Source: an uncultured Celeribacter sp. (GTDB lineage: Bacteria > Pseudomonadota > Alphaproteobacteria > Rhodobacterales > Rhodobacteraceae). Taken from it: a stretch of 64,000 nucleotides of DNA. The translations under genes were made by a program, and so were the position numbers. Under the pieces are notes generated by a model. The model saw only the letters and a program-made list of their open reading frames with translations. It made no database searches and was not told the DNA's origin. Positions 53,338-62,502 of this stretch are shown in pieces. The stretch lies in contig NZ_OY780935.1 in NCBI RefSeq assembly GCF_963675965.1, positions 1,000,001 through 1,064,000 of the forward strand, written 5' to 3'. Position 1 is the first letter of the stretch. Each line of letters starts with the position of its first letter.

Positions 53338-53721
53338 TCAGGCAACGTCTGACAGCACGCGGGCCAGTTCAAATAAGCGACGACGCTGGTTTTCCGGGAT
53401 TGCGTAATAAGAGCGGACAAGCTCCAGAGCTTCCTTGTCACCCAAAATATCCGCCGGCACGGTGCCTCGCGACTGCGGAGCTTCAGTGTGGGCGTTGTCG
53501 CCCCCTTCCATACCGTCAAAGAAGAAGGCCACAGGCACCTCAAGAGCTTCCGAGATATCCCAAAGACGCGACGCTGAAACGCGGTTCATACCGGTTTCGT
53601 ATTTTTGAATTTGCTGGAATTTGATTCCAACTTTTTCTGCAAGCTGTTGCTGCGTCATGCCAACCATCCAACGACGGTGGCGAATGCGTTTACCGACGTG
53701 GACATCCACCGGATGTTTCAT
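53338..53721 (-). CDS. XRE-family regulator
   Basis: The 127-residue protein has an N-terminal helix-turn-helix at residues 10-65 (RIRHRRWMVGMTQQQLAEKVGIKFQQIQKYETG), the XRE fold with Q-Q-Q-L-A. A charged helical tail follows. It resembles roseobacter regulators of about this size that sit beside housekeeping genes. The target is unknown. Confidence 0.9.
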   Translation of the reverse strand: MKHPVDVHVGKRIRHRRWMVGMTQQQLAEKVGIKFQQIQKYETGMNRVSASRLWDISEALEVPVAFFFDGMEGGDNAHTEAPQSRGTVPADILGDKEALELVRSYYAIPENQRRRLFELARVLSDVA

Positions 53722-54085
53722 ACTGGCCGCTCCTTACTCTACGTTGCACTTCTTAACCTATGCGTGTGTAGCACACTCTGTAGGGGAAAACCCCTATATG
53801 AGCTGCCAATTTCGGCATATTTTGATCAAAAAGCACCCAAAACATTGTTACCACAAGGATTATTTCATCCGTGATTCACAACCTATCGTCACCCTAGGCA
53901 ATCCTACAGGGGGAAAAATTGTGCAAAATCGCAGAAAACCGAAATTTCCTTTGCATTTCGCAAATATCCGCTTTCGTTTCGCAGACAAACCGGCGTTACG
54001 CGACGACTGTCTTAGAGATGGAAACGACTCGGCCTAGAAGCGAAGTCTCTGGACAGATTTGCCTTCAACCGCCACGGTCATTCAC
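53722..54085. other. 364-bp gene-free AT-rich spacer
   Basis: No supported gene is seen. The promoters of the XRE gene (minus) and the oxidoreductase gene (plus) must lie here. Several short frames have no protein-like composition. Confidence 0.4.
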
Positions 54086-55066
54086 ATGTCAGACACCATG
54101 AAAATACACGCTTTTCGCGTTTCCGACTTCACCCAGCCGCCTTCCTTGGGGGAACTTTCTTTGCCGGCTCCCGCCCCGGGCGAAGTACAAATTCGCATCT
54201 GTGCAACCGCGCTCAACTTTGCCGATATTTTAATGTGTCGTGGAAAGTACCAGGACACGCCAAAACCGCCTTTTACGTTAGGTCTAGAGCTTGCCGGAGA
54301 GGTCACGGCGCTTGGCGCCGGGGTATCACAGCTGTCCAAGGGCCAGCGCGTGGCGGTCTATGCGGGCCATGGCGGACTGGCAGAAGCCGGGAATTTCCCG
54401 GCGGACCGCTGCCTGCCGATTCCCGACGCACTGGATTTCGATACGGCCGCCGCCTTGCAGATCGCCTATGGCACCTCGCATATGGCGCTGGGCTACAAGG
54501 CGCGGCTGCGTCCCGGCGAACGGCTGGTCGTGACCGGGGCCGCAGGGGGCGTTGGTCTGACGGCGGTTGAAATCGGCAAATTGATGGGAGCCGAAGTGAT
54601 CGCCATCGCCCGTGGCGCCGAAAAGCTGGCCATTGCCCGCCGCGCCGGGGCGGATCACACAATCGACGCAGACGCCCCTGACATTCGCGAGCGGATCAAG
54701 ACCTTGGGCGGCGCAGATGTGGTCTATGAGGCTGTGGGCGAGCCGCTCTATGAGGCCTGCTTTCGGGCGACCAATCCCGATGGTCGCATCCTGTTGATCG
54801 GCTTTGCGGGCGGCGCGTTGCCGGTGATGAAACCAAACCACATGCTGGTCAAGAATATCACCGCCATCGGCTTTTACTGGGGCGGCTATCTGGCCTTTCA
54901 TCCGGACCCCCTGCGCGCCTCGCTGGCAACCTTGTTTGACTGGGCAGCCTCGAGACGCATCACCCCACATATCTCCCACCGACTGCCACTGTCACGCGCG
55001 GCGGAGGGGCTGGCGCTTTTGCGCGACCGCACGGCCACCGGCAAGGTAATTATCTACCCGGACTAG
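54086..55066 (+). CDS. Zinc-free quinone oxidoreductase (MDR family)
   Basis: The protein has 326 residues from ATG 54086 (MSDTMKIHAFRV); ATG 54059 is possible. It is a GroES-like fold then a Rossmann domain with the NADP motif GAAGGVGLTAVEIGKLMG. The two catalytic Zn ligands are lacking, which fits the quinone-oxidoreductase branch of the medium-chain dehydrogenases. The start segment PAPGEVQIRICATALNFADIL is typical. The substrate is not known. Confidence 0.93.
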   Translation: MSDTMKIHAFRVSDFTQPPSLGELSLPAPAPGEVQIRICATALNFADILMCRGKYQDTPKPPFTLGLELAGEVTALGAGVSQLSKGQRVAVYAGHGGLAEAGNFPADRCLPIPDALDFDTAAALQIAYGTSHMALGYKARLRPGERLVVTGAAGGVGLTAVEIGKLMGAEVIAIARGAEKLAIARRAGADHTIDADAPDIRERIKTLGGADVVYEAVGEPLYEACFRATNPDGRILLIGFAGGALPVMKPNHMLVKNITAIGFYWGGYLAFHPDPLRASLATLFDWAASRRITPHISHRLPLSRAAEGLALLRDRTATGKVIIYPD

Positions 55067-55087
55067 GCCCCGGCACGGACTGGCACG

Positions 55088-55966
55088 CTATTGCGCCGCA
55101 ACACGAGGGCGCGCCCGCGCACCATAGGCCTGACGGATCAAATCCCGCAGGTTGTTTATCGCCTCATTGCGCAGCAGATCCGACGAATAGAAATTGATCT
55201 TCTTGCGCGCCAGCTCCGGCAGCGCACCGCCATGCTGGATCGGTTCGGAATAGGGCGGCGCGGTGTCTTCCAGCATCACATGCACGGCCAGATCGGCAGA
55301 AACCGACGCCTCGATGGTGCGGGACTGATCGCTTTCAATGGAAACCTCCCATGGAATACCGGCATAATCCAGCGCCTCCTGCACTCCTTTGCGGAAAATG
55401 CACCGATGCTCAAACGCCAGCCGTAAGGGGCGCTGCCGCCAGGCTACCCCGCCGGGCGCACCGATCCAGACCAGCGGCAATTCGACCAGCGTTTCACCGC
55501 CCTCCCCCAGCTCATCCTCCGTGGTCAGGATCATATCGCAATCGCCCCGCGCGAACTGTTCCTTGAGCTGCATCGTGAAAGAAGACACCAGAATGACGCG
55601 CATCCGCGGGTAATTGGCATGAAACTGCTGCAGCACCTGCGGGATCGACGGATAGACAATATCATGCGGAACCCCGAGCGTGATCTCGCCTTCGAACTCC
55701 TTCGCCGTCAGCCGCGCATGCACTTCGTCGTTCAGCTCCAGCATGCGCCGGGCGTAGGACAGCAGTTGCTCCCCCGAGGCCGTCAGCGCGATGGTGCGCG
55801 AAGTCCTGTCCAGCAGCCGGCAATCCAGACTCTCTTCCAGCCGCTTCAACTGCATCGATACAGCAGATTGCGTCAGGTTCAGATAGCCTGCTGCACGCGT
55901 GACCCCTCCACAGTCGGCGACGGCGACGAAAGATCTCAGAGCGGTCATGTCCAGATTACGCGCCAT
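55088..55966 (-). CDS. LysR-family regulator
   Basis: The protein is 292 residues, start at ATG 55966 (MARNLDMTALRSF). The winged helix is TALRSFVAVADCGGVTRAAGYLNLTQSAVSMQLKRLEESL. The C-terminal substrate-binding domain has the usual two halves. The MDR gene lies convergent to it. It is not divergent to an obvious target. Confidence 0.92.
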   Translation of the reverse strand: MARNLDMTALRSFVAVADCGGVTRAAGYLNLTQSAVSMQLKRLEESLDCRLLDRTSRTIALTASGEQLLSYARRMLELNDEVHARLTAKEFEGEITLGVPHDIVYPSIPQVLQQFHANYPRMRVILVSSFTMQLKEQFARGDCDMILTTEDELGEGGETLVELPLVWIGAPGGVAWRQRPLRLAFEHRCIFRKGVQEALDYAGIPWEVSIESDQSRTIEASVSADLAVHVMLEDTAPPYSEPIQHGGALPELARKKINFYSSDLLRNEAINNLRDLIRQAYGARARPRVAAQ

Positions 55967-56092
55967 ATCAATTCCTGTGATGAAAGTTACAAAAATCATT
56001 CATTTTACTTAAGTATCGTTTTTCAGCATAACACATCAAGAAAAATGATTCCAATCGCACAACAATTCACAAACTGTTGCTGGAGAGCCCTG

Positions 56093-56305
56093 ATGACGTC
56101 CTTATCCCTGTTCCGTCCCCGCAGTGCGCGTCGTGCACCGTCCTTTTTCCAGCGCCTTTTCGGCCTGCGCGAAATCGCCCGCCAACGCCGCGCGCTCGCA
56201 AATCTGTCCGATGAGCAGCTGAAAGACATTGGCCTCTCCCGTGCTGACGTCGAACGCGAAGCCGAACGGCCGTTCTGGGATGCCCCACAGCACTGGGCCC
56301 GCTGA
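56093..56305 (+). CDS. DUF1127 small protein
   Basis: The 70-residue start is ATG 56093 (MTSLSLFRPRSARR) after GGAGAG. The family core is LREIARQRRALANLSDEQLKDIGLSRADVEREA. DUF1127 proteins are short Arg-rich RNA-binding-type proteins linked to RNA metabolism and stress in Alphaproteobacteria. An upstream open frame is not coding. Confidence 0.92.
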   Translation: MTSLSLFRPRSARRAPSFFQRLFGLREIARQRRALANLSDEQLKDIGLSRADVEREAERPFWDAPQHWAR

Positions 56306-56580
56306 TTTCGATGAAAACCGACAATTCGCTCGCGCCACGCGCGCTGTTCTGTCCCAAGCCTCTGTAAGCCGCGGCGTTCACACCTCGCGGTTTCGCCTTT
56401 TTCCAACAAAGACTTCCCACCCGCTCCGGTCTTTGTGCAGGACCTTGAGATCTTTCAGCATTTTTCGACATTTTCGCGCCCCTGCGGGTTGAAATCCCCC
56501 CTCTCTCTGCCAATATTCTGAGACGACCCTTCTGCGAAGCAGTAGGATCACTGGATTTCGACCAACAGGAGTTTAAGCCA

Positions 56581-57351
56581 ATGGCTGACTACAGAACGAT
56601 CCACGCTGGCGCTGGTGCCCGCTCGGCCGAGATCGACGCGGGGCTGCGCGCTCATATGAACAAAGTTTACGGCACCATGTCGGTGGGCCTTTTGGTCACC
56701 GCACTGGCCGCTTGGGCCCTGTCCAACCTTGCCGTGACCGGCACTCCGACTGACTACATGATCGGCGACGGTGAATATCTCACCGGTCTGGGCTATGCCC
56801 TTTACGCCTCGCCGCTGAAATGGGTGATCATGTTCGCCCCACTTGTGATGGTGTTCGCCTTCAGCGCCCTGATCAACCGCCTGTCGGCGGCGGCCGCACA
56901 GACCTATTTCTATGCCTATGCAGCAGTGATGGGCCTCTCGCTCAGCTCGATCTTCCTGGTCTTCACCGGCATGTCGATCGCACAGACCTTCCTCGTGACC
57001 GCTGGCGCCTTCGCCGGTCTGTCGCTCTGGGGCTACACCACCAAGAAAGACATCTCCGGCTGGGGCTCTTTCCTGATCATGGGTGTGCTGGGTCTCGTGC
57101 TGGCCTCCATCGTGAACATCTTCCTGCGCTCCACCGGCCTTGAGTTCGCGATCTCCGCCATTGGCGTGCTTATCTTTGCCGGCTTGACCGCCTATGACAC
57201 GCAGAAGATCAAAACCGATTATATCGCCCATGCACATGCCATGGACGGCGAATGGTTGGCAAAAGCCGCGATCATGGGGGCGCTGAACCTCTATCTCGAC
57301 TTCATCAACCTCTTCATGTTCCTGCTGCAATTCCTTGGCAATCGCGACTGA
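56581..57351 (+). CDS. Bax inhibitor-1/YccA-family membrane protein
   Basis: The 256-residue protein has seven membrane segments with the BI-1 core: HMNKVYGTMSVGLLVTALAAW, then GLSLSSIFLVF and FAGLTAYDTQKIKTDY (the family's Asp pair). It is thought to be a pH-sensitive Ca2+ leak or a factor tied to membrane-protein quality control. An AGGAG site precedes ATG 56581. Confidence 0.95.
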   Translation: MADYRTIHAGAGARSAEIDAGLRAHMNKVYGTMSVGLLVTALAAWALSNLAVTGTPTDYMIGDGEYLTGLGYALYASPLKWVIMFAPLVMVFAFSALINRLSAAAAQTYFYAYAAVMGLSLSSIFLVFTGMSIAQTFLVTAGAFAGLSLWGYTTKKDISGWGSFLIMGVLGLVLASIVNIFLRSTGLEFAISAIGVLIFAGLTAYDTQKIKTDYIAHAHAMDGEWLAKAAIMGALNLYLDFINLFMFLLQFLGNRD

Positions 57352-57381
57352 TTGCGTGGAACGCCGCATCGACATCAAATC

Positions 57382-57416
57382 AAAAAGGGGCCGGTCGCAA
57401 GACCGGCCCCTTTTTC
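57382..57416 (+). terminator. Rho-independent terminator of the BI-1 gene
   Basis: An AAAAAGGGGCCGGTC-GCAA-GACCGGCCCCTTTTT stem is followed by Ts. It lies 31 bp after the stop and may also serve the convergent GNAT gene. Confidence 0.92.
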
Positions 57417-57433
57417 AAAACCCTTAAAAAATC

Positions 57434-58024
57434 TTAGCCCAGATCCCGCGTCATCTGCACTGCGGGTAAAGCCACCCCCGGACGCAACATCAGATCGACG
57501 TCACCCGAAGGCTCAAAGCCGTGGTGTTCATAGAACTGGCGTGCCGTCAGCGTCGACAGGCAGCACATACGCTGCACACCGGTGCGCCGCGCGTTGGCCA
57601 GAATGTGATGCACAAGGACGCTTCCGACCCCGCGACGGACATAGTCCGGATGCACCGCGACACGCCGCATATGGCCGACCTCACGCGGCCCCACGCCCCC
57701 GAAAGGACTGGCCTGCGTCCAGCCACCGGCCGCAATCAACTCTCCACCACCCGTCTCCGCGACAAAGAACGTTCCACTGTTGAGAAGCCGCGGCGATGTC
57801 ACCAGCAGGGGTGCCATGGCGTTTTCCAACACAGCGGCCGGGTAATCCCGTTTGAGGAGTGTGCCATAGGAGGCGCGAAACAGCTCATCCACCTCTGCGG
57901 TGTCCGCCGGCATTGCCTGACGCACTACGAAGGGCGGCAGGGTCTGTTTGCGGGTCGCAGCAATAGCGCTGAGCGCCTCGCTCAGGCTTGAAGGACACTC
58001 ATCGTAGGGATCACACTCCAACAT
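57434..58024 (-). CDS. GNAT-family acetyltransferase
   Basis: The 196-residue protein carries an N-terminal segment of 30 residues, then the GNAT core: FVVRQAMPADTAEVDELFRAS and the acetyl-CoA loop VAVHPDYVRRGVGSVLVHH. The last helix is RQFYEHHGFEPSG. The acceptor is unknown. Confidence 0.93.
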   Translation of the reverse strand: MLECDPYDECPSSLSEALSAIAATRKQTLPPFVVRQAMPADTAEVDELFRASYGTLLKRDYPAAVLENAMAPLLVTSPRLLNSGTFFVAETGGGELIAAGGWTQASPFGGVGPREVGHMRRVAVHPDYVRRGVGSVLVHHILANARRTGVQRMCCLSTLTARQFYEHHGFEPSGDVDLMLRPGVALPAVQMTRDLG

Positions 58025-58120
58025 CTTTCTTTCCTCTCCTGTTGGCCGTCACAAACGGCGCTGGTGATCTGCGGGAGAGAGAAAGTCGGCGGGGTTTCCG
58101 GGTGCTCTGGGAGCCAAAAG

Positions 58121-58158
58121 AAAAGCCGCGTGACCTTCTCTCGGGTCACGCGGCTTTT
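58121..58158 (-). terminator. Rho-independent terminator of rpmG
   Basis: An AAAAGCCGCGTGACC/GGTCACGCGGCTTTT stem of 15 bp has a loop of 8 bases and a T-rich tail on the minus strand. It lies 25 bp after the rpmG stop. Confidence 0.93.
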
Positions 58159-58182
58159 GCATCTCGGTGTCTTCGGAAGGGC

Positions 58183-58350
58183 TTACTTGATTTTGCCTTC
58201 TTTGTACTCGACGTGCTTGCGCGCAACCGGGTCGTATTTTTTTACGACCATCTTTTCGGTCATGGTGCGGGCGTTCTTTTTGGTCACGTAAAAGTGGCCC
58301 GTGTCCGCGGTCGAGTTGAGACGGATTTTGATCGTCGTCGGCTTCGCCAT
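58183..58350 (-). CDS. rpmG: 50S ribosomal protein L33
   Basis: The 55-residue protein reads MAKPTTIKIRLNSTADTGHF and ends YDPVARKHVEYKEGKIK. This is the L33 pattern without the CxxC zinc motif (C-minus type). It is a component of the large ribosomal subunit. A strong terminator follows. Confidence 0.97.
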   Translation of the reverse strand: MAKPTTIKIRLNSTADTGHFYVTKKNARTMTEKMVVKKYDPVARKHVEYKEGKIK

Positions 58351-58583
58351 TTTGATTACTCCAGTTATCTCGTTCGGGCGGGGGCTTCGGGCCATCCCGT
58401 GGAATCCTTGAAGCCCGCTTTTTAAGCCTTTAGCCATCCGAGTCAATGGGGTTTTCCAACGATTTGCCAAAAAACCGGTCACAGCAAAAAATGAACCCGA
58501 ACGCACAGTCATTCTGCGCGCTTGCGCCTTGCGCCGACGGGGGGCGCTCCGTAGTTTCTCAGATGCGGCGAAACGCTGCAAAC

Positions 58584-58747
58584 CTCTCAGGGCGGGGTGC
58601 AATTCCCCACCGGCGGTGAGTGCAAAGGGTGCGCAAGTGCTCCACGCATAAGCCCGCGAGCGCCATGCATGCCCCTTCGGGGCAGGCTGGGACAGCAGAT
58701 CCGGTGCAATTCCGGGGCCGACGGTGAAAGTCCGGATGAAAGAGAGA
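58584..58747 (+). promoter_or_regulatory. FMN riboswitch (RFN element)
   Basis: The sequence shows the conserved RFN blocks: AGGGCGGGGTGCAATTCCCC, ACCGGCGGT, then AGCCCGCGAGCG, later GCAGATCCGGTGCAATTCCG, then GACGGTGAAAGTCCGGATG and GAAAGAGA. The closing stem pairs CTCTC (58584) with GAGAG (58743-58747). It lies 83 bp before the ribN start, so FMN would turn down the riboflavin importer. Confidence 0.96.
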
Positions 58748-58829
58748 TGGAAAACGGCAAGGCCACCCGGCCTGCCCCGTTGTCCCTCTGTGCCTTGGGT
58801 TATGTGCGAGAGAGAAAGGACAACGCCAC

Positions 58830-59747
58830 ATGACTCGTATTTCCACTGACCGCAGCCTTGCGGTTCTGGGCCCGGCCCGCGCCGGGGCGCTTTTGATGAT
58901 CGGGGCGGGCGTGCTGTTCGCCGTCATCAATGCGCTGACCCAATATGCCACGATGATCCAGGGGGTGCCATCTTCGCGTCTGGCCTTCTGGCAATATTTC
59001 ATCGCCTTCCTGTTTTCTGCACCCTGGGTGGTGCGCCATGGGCTGAGCGCTATGCGCACCGGCAATCTGGGCCTGCATTTGCTGCGCGTTGCCGCCGCCA
59101 CCATTGGCGTCCAACTTTGGGTCGCGGGCCTTGCCCATGTCCCGATCTGGCAGGCCATCGCGCTGATCATGCTCTCGCCCTTCTTCGTCACCTTTGGCGC
59201 CGGTCTGGTGCTGCGCGAAGAGACCACGCCCCAGCGCTGGCTGGCCGTCACACTGGGCTTTGTCGGGGGAATGATCATCCTCGCCCCCTGGTCCGAGGCC
59301 TTTTCCCTCTACGCACTCTATCCCATCGGTGCGGCGGCTTTCTGGGCGCTGACATCGCTGTTGACCAAACGCATGACCCGCACGGAAAGCCCCGAAAGCC
59401 TGACCGTCTACCTGCTGTTGTTGCTGACCCCGGTGAACTTCGGGCTGGCCGTAGGCGACGGCATCGGGCTGGATCTGGGGCTGACAGGGGCCATCATCGC
59501 CATGGCCGGGCTGTTGACCGGTCTGGCGCAGTATTTCATCGCCAAGGCCTATGCCATTGCCGATGCCGCCTATCTGCAGCCCTTTGACCATCTCAAGCTG
59601 CCGCTGAACGTGGGGCTTGGCATTCTGGCCTTCGGCTTCGTGCCGCCGGGATCGATGTGGCTGGGATCGGCGCTGATCCTTGGCGCGTCCTTCTATCTGC
59701 TACATCAGGAAAGCCGGGACAGCCCGAAATCCGCCGCAGCCGCCTGA
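58830..59747 (+). CDS. ribN: Riboflavin transporter RibN (EamA/DMT family)
   Basis: The 305-residue protein has ten membrane segments in two EamA halves: GALLMIGAGVLFAVINALTQY and FFVTFGAGLVLREETTPQRW. Identity as RibN rests on the FMN riboswitch directly upstream, which is the known context of this importer in Rhizobiales and Rhodobacterales. A terminator follows at 59764. It would import riboflavin across the inner membrane. The N-terminus is short and polar. Confidence 0.9.
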   Translation: MTRISTDRSLAVLGPARAGALLMIGAGVLFAVINALTQYATMIQGVPSSRLAFWQYFIAFLFSAPWVVRHGLSAMRTGNLGLHLLRVAAATIGVQLWVAGLAHVPIWQAIALIMLSPFFVTFGAGLVLREETTPQRWLAVTLGFVGGMIILAPWSEAFSLYALYPIGAAAFWALTSLLTKRMTRTESPESLTVYLLLLLTPVNFGLAVGDGIGLDLGLTGAIIAMAGLLTGLAQYFIAKAYAIADAAYLQPFDHLKLPLNVGLGILAFGFVPPGSMWLGSALILGASFYLLHQESRDSPKSAAAA

Positions 59748-59763
59748 ACGCGCCTCAAATAAA

Positions 59764-59790
59764 AACAGGGCGCATCCCGCGCCCTGTTTC
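59764..59790. terminator. Bidirectional terminator between ribN and the DUF533 gene
   Basis: An AACAGGGCGC-ATCCC-GCGCCCTGTT stem has A- and T-rich flanks on both sides. It lies between the convergent stops of ribN and the DUF533 gene. Confidence 0.88.
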
Positions 59791-59828
59791 ACAACAAAAC
59801 CTGTGTCCCTGTGCAGGGAGACAGCGCA

Positions 59829-60539
59829 TCACAAGACGGGCTTGCCCATGGTCTGGTGAATTTCCGCCTGCGTTTTCTCGTCCAGCATCAGGGCTTGCCC
59901 CAACCCTTTGAGAAACGTCTTCTCAGCCTCCGTATCCACGGAAATCGCCATCAGCGCCGCAGAATAGACCTGAGTCGCCGCGGTTGTCCCCGCATCCTTG
60001 GCCAACGCCATGGGGTCCACTGGGGCGTCCAGTTCGGCCTGCACGAAGGCGATTTCCTCCTCGGAGGCATCCTCTAACTGGTCAAGGATCTTGGTGCGCT
60101 CTTCCGCGTCGATGCTCCCATCGGCTTTGGCCGCCATGATCATCGAGCGAATCATCAATTTCGCATTGGCTTCAGTCGCCTCCCCCACGGGCGTGCCCTG
60201 TGTCACCGAGGCGAACATCTCGGACATCGAGGCCGCCCCTGTGGCCGCCGCCCCGTTCATGGCCGAAAACAGCGAACTCAGCCCGGCTTCGGTCGCCTCG
60301 GACATATCCGCCGCCTGATTGCCGAACTTGCCCATCATGTCGCGCAACGTCTCGGCGCCGCCGGGCATGCCGAAATTTTCTGCCATTTTGCCCAATTGAT
60401 CGGCCATCCCGCCCGGAGAACCGGCCTGACGCATGGATTCGCGCAGCGCCTCCATGCCGCCCATAGACCGGACCTTGTCGACACCTTTCGCCGCCGCAAA
60501 TCCGACCGCCAAAGTCGTCAAAGTTTTCACAAAGCTCAT
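59829..60539 (-). CDS. DUF533 (TerB-like) protein
   Basis: The 236-residue protein has a short hydrophobic N-terminus (FVKTLTTLAVGFAAAKGVDKV) and a low-complexity middle rich in Gly and Met. A C-terminal TerB-like DUF533 domain follows, with ANAKLMIRSMIMAAKADGSIDAEERTKIL. The DxDG-type acidic loop could bind metal. The function is unknown. It is common in Proteobacteria. Confidence 0.9.
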   Translation of the reverse strand: MSFVKTLTTLAVGFAAAKGVDKVRSMGGMEALRESMRQAGSPGGMADQLGKMAENFGMPGGAETLRDMMGKFGNQAADMSEATEAGLSSLFSAMNGAAATGAASMSEMFASVTQGTPVGEATEANAKLMIRSMIMAAKADGSIDAEERTKILDQLEDASEEEIAFVQAELDAPVDPMALAKDAGTTAATQVYSAALMAISVDTEAEKTFLKGLGQALMLDEKTQAEIHQTMGKPVL

Positions 60540-60661
60540 CTGAACCCTCCCTCATGAACGAAAATCCTGCCCCATACTGCGGGCAAAAGAGCGATCTGCC
60601 AACAGGCCATGGGCGCGACGGTCGCAGTCGGCAAAAATCCGGGCAGCAAAAACTGGAAATT

Positions 60662-61063
60662 ACGCGGATGGTCTGTAAGCCGGATTCTGTTCAGGGGCTT
60701 ACACCCCGTCGATAACCATTCCTCTAGGCCTGCTGTTACCAACAGGCTCAAGCTGCCAACCCGGGTTTCTCGGGCTTGAGCGTCCCTGCGGGCGGTTTGC
60801 GTTGCCGCACACGTGTCCCCGCGCGAAACCCCTATTTGGCATTGCTCCCGGTGGGGCTTGCCGTGCCGGTCCTGTTGCCAGTCCCGCGGTGGGCTCTTAC
60901 CCCACCGTTTCACCCTTACTCCGACCAGCGAAGCGGTCTGTTTTCTGTGGCGCTGTCCCTAGGGTTTCCCCCGCCGGGCGTTACCCGGCACCGTTGCTCA
61001 AGGGAGTCCGGACTTTCCTCTCGTGCACAAAGGTGCACCAGCGGTTATCCGACCATCCGCGTG
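60662..61063 (-). ncRNA. rnpB: RNase P RNA (type A)
   Basis: The minus strand carries all the universal blocks: GAGGAAAGTCCGGACTCC near the 5' end, GGGTAACGCCCGGCGGGGGA, AGGGTGAAACGGTGGGGTAAGAG (CR-II/III), CAAATAGG and the 3' block GAATCCGGCTTACAGACCATCC. The P1 stem pairs GCGGATGGTC with GACCATCCGC. The RNA processes the 5' ends of tRNA precursors. The amidase stop lies about 10 bp upstream. Confidence 0.97.
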
Positions 61064-61072
61064 GCTCCGCAC

Positions 61073-61783
61073 TTAGGTGCTGGCGACAGCGCGGTCAACG
61101 GGAAAGCGACGCGCCAAAGCTTCGGCCAACGCCATATCGACGCCATCGAGCGGCCCGACATGGCGCGGACGCACCCGCAGACGGAAGGCCGCCAGCAAGG
61201 CTTCAGGAGCTGCCGGAGCATAGCCGAACCGATGCAGGTACCGCAAAAACCGGTCCACATCAACGGACGGCAGAGGGGCGGGGTCCACAGTGTCCAAGGC
61301 TGTCGTCACTGCCAGACCGCGGCACGCCAACCGCGCCCAGTCGAACCGCGGCCCCGGATCACATTTGCGCGCGGGCGCCATATCCGAATGACCGATGACA
61401 CCTTGCGGGGGGATCGCCCAACGATCACAGATCCCTGCCAGCAGGCGCTCCAGAGCATCCATCTGGGCCGCCGCAAAGGGAACATCTCCGGGATTGGCCA
61501 ATTCGATCCCGATCGAGCGTGAATTGACATCCGTCACATCGCCCCACTGGCCTGCCCCGGCGTGCCAGGCGCGCATCTCTTCATCGACCAGCGCAAAGAT
61601 GGTTCCATCTGGGGCAATCAGATAATGCGCGGAAACTTCGAACTCCGGGTCGCACAGCCGCTCAAGTGCGGCCTGTGTGGTTTGCATGGCCGTGTAGTGC
61701 AGCACCACCATATCCGGCACAGCCCCATCCCGCCGCGCGCCGAAATTCGGCGACGGATGCGCATGGAGGGTCATATCTGACAT
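61073..61783 (-). CDS. N-acetylmuramoyl-L-alanine amidase (AmpD-like)
   Basis: In this 236-residue protein, the Zn-binding blocks are MVVLHYTAMQTT (His), SAHYLIAPDGTIF and VIGHSDMAPARKCDPGP (the second His and Cys/Asp). The WHAG motif is in RAWHAGAGQWG, and the domain is Amidase_2. A C-terminal peptidoglycan-binding-like helix group follows. It lacks a signal peptide, so it is likely cytoplasmic like AmpD and recycles cell-wall fragments. Confidence 0.92.
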   Translation of the reverse strand: MSDMTLHAHPSPNFGARRDGAVPDMVVLHYTAMQTTQAALERLCDPEFEVSAHYLIAPDGTIFALVDEEMRAWHAGAGQWGDVTDVNSRSIGIELANPGDVPFAAAQMDALERLLAGICDRWAIPPQGVIGHSDMAPARKCDPGPRFDWARLACRGLAVTTALDTVDPAPLPSVDVDRFLRYLHRFGYAPAAPEALLAAFRLRVRPRHVGPLDGVDMALAEALARRFPVDRAVAST

Positions 61784-61797
61784 GGGCTTTCGAGGTG

Positions 61798-62463
61798 TCA
61801 GCGGTTCTGCGCGGCCAGGCGGAACGGTGCCGGATCCCAGCTGCAGGCAAAGCCGTCACCATCGGGATCAAGCCCCTTGGCATTGCGCTCGGGACCGCCA
61901 TTGGCCAGGAAATCTTCCTGCGCGAGATCGGCGGAGGCATATTTGGCGCAGTTGCGCGCAGCGCGGCTGGCCGCCCCGGGGATCAGACGTGAATAAATCG
62001 GCTGACCGACGGCATTGGTGGTCGACAGCGCGAACTCAACAATGGTTCCGGCATCCCGCGTCGGGCGCGGCGGCACAGCGGTCGGCTGGATCGTGACATA
62101 GGCTTCCTTGTTGGCTTCCACAAAGGCCTTGTCTTCTTCGATGCTGCGCTCGGAAGACACCGCATCAAAGCTGTTTTCCGCCGAAATCCCCATCGCATTG
62201 CTGACGGCACTCGGGGTGCCGGTGCGTGGGGCGTTTTCCGCCGCATCAATCGCGGCGGCGGCTTCCTGCGACAGCGATTGCGTGTCCATCGCGCCTGCAG
62301 ACGCACTGCCCTGCCCCTGACCATTGGCGATCAACTCGGCCTCTCGCTGAGCCTGATAATCGGCATAGGATCCAAAGCCAACCCCCGCTCCGCTGTTGGG
62401 CACGGGGGTTTCACAGGCCGCGAGGGCCACAAGGGAAATCAGGGCAAAAGAGGCTCGGCGCAT
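61798..62463 (-). CDS. Lipoprotein of unknown function
   Basis: The 221-residue start is ATG 62463 (MRRASFALISLVALAACETP). It has a typical lipobox LAAC, so it is a membrane-anchored lipoprotein. The middle is Ala/Ser-rich, and the C-terminal half has RPTRDAGTIVEFALSTTNAVG and an excalibur-like end (DLAQEDFLANGGPERNAKG, then DPDGDGFACSWDP). The DxDxDGxxC ending could bind Ca2+. It lies 15 bp from the amidase gene and may form an operon with it. Confidence 0.85.
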   Translation of the reverse strand: MRRASFALISLVALAACETPVPNSGAGVGFGSYADYQAQREAELIANGQGQGSASAGAMDTQSLSQEAAAAIDAAENAPRTGTPSAVSNAMGISAENSFDAVSSERSIEEDKAFVEANKEAYVTIQPTAVPPRPTRDAGTIVEFALSTTNAVGQPIYSRLIPGAASRAARNCAKYASADLAQEDFLANGGPERNAKGLDPDGDGFACSWDPAPFRLAAQNR

Positions 62464-62502
62464 TGCGTCACAGTCCAATGATAAATAACGGTTGTTCCGT
62501 GC

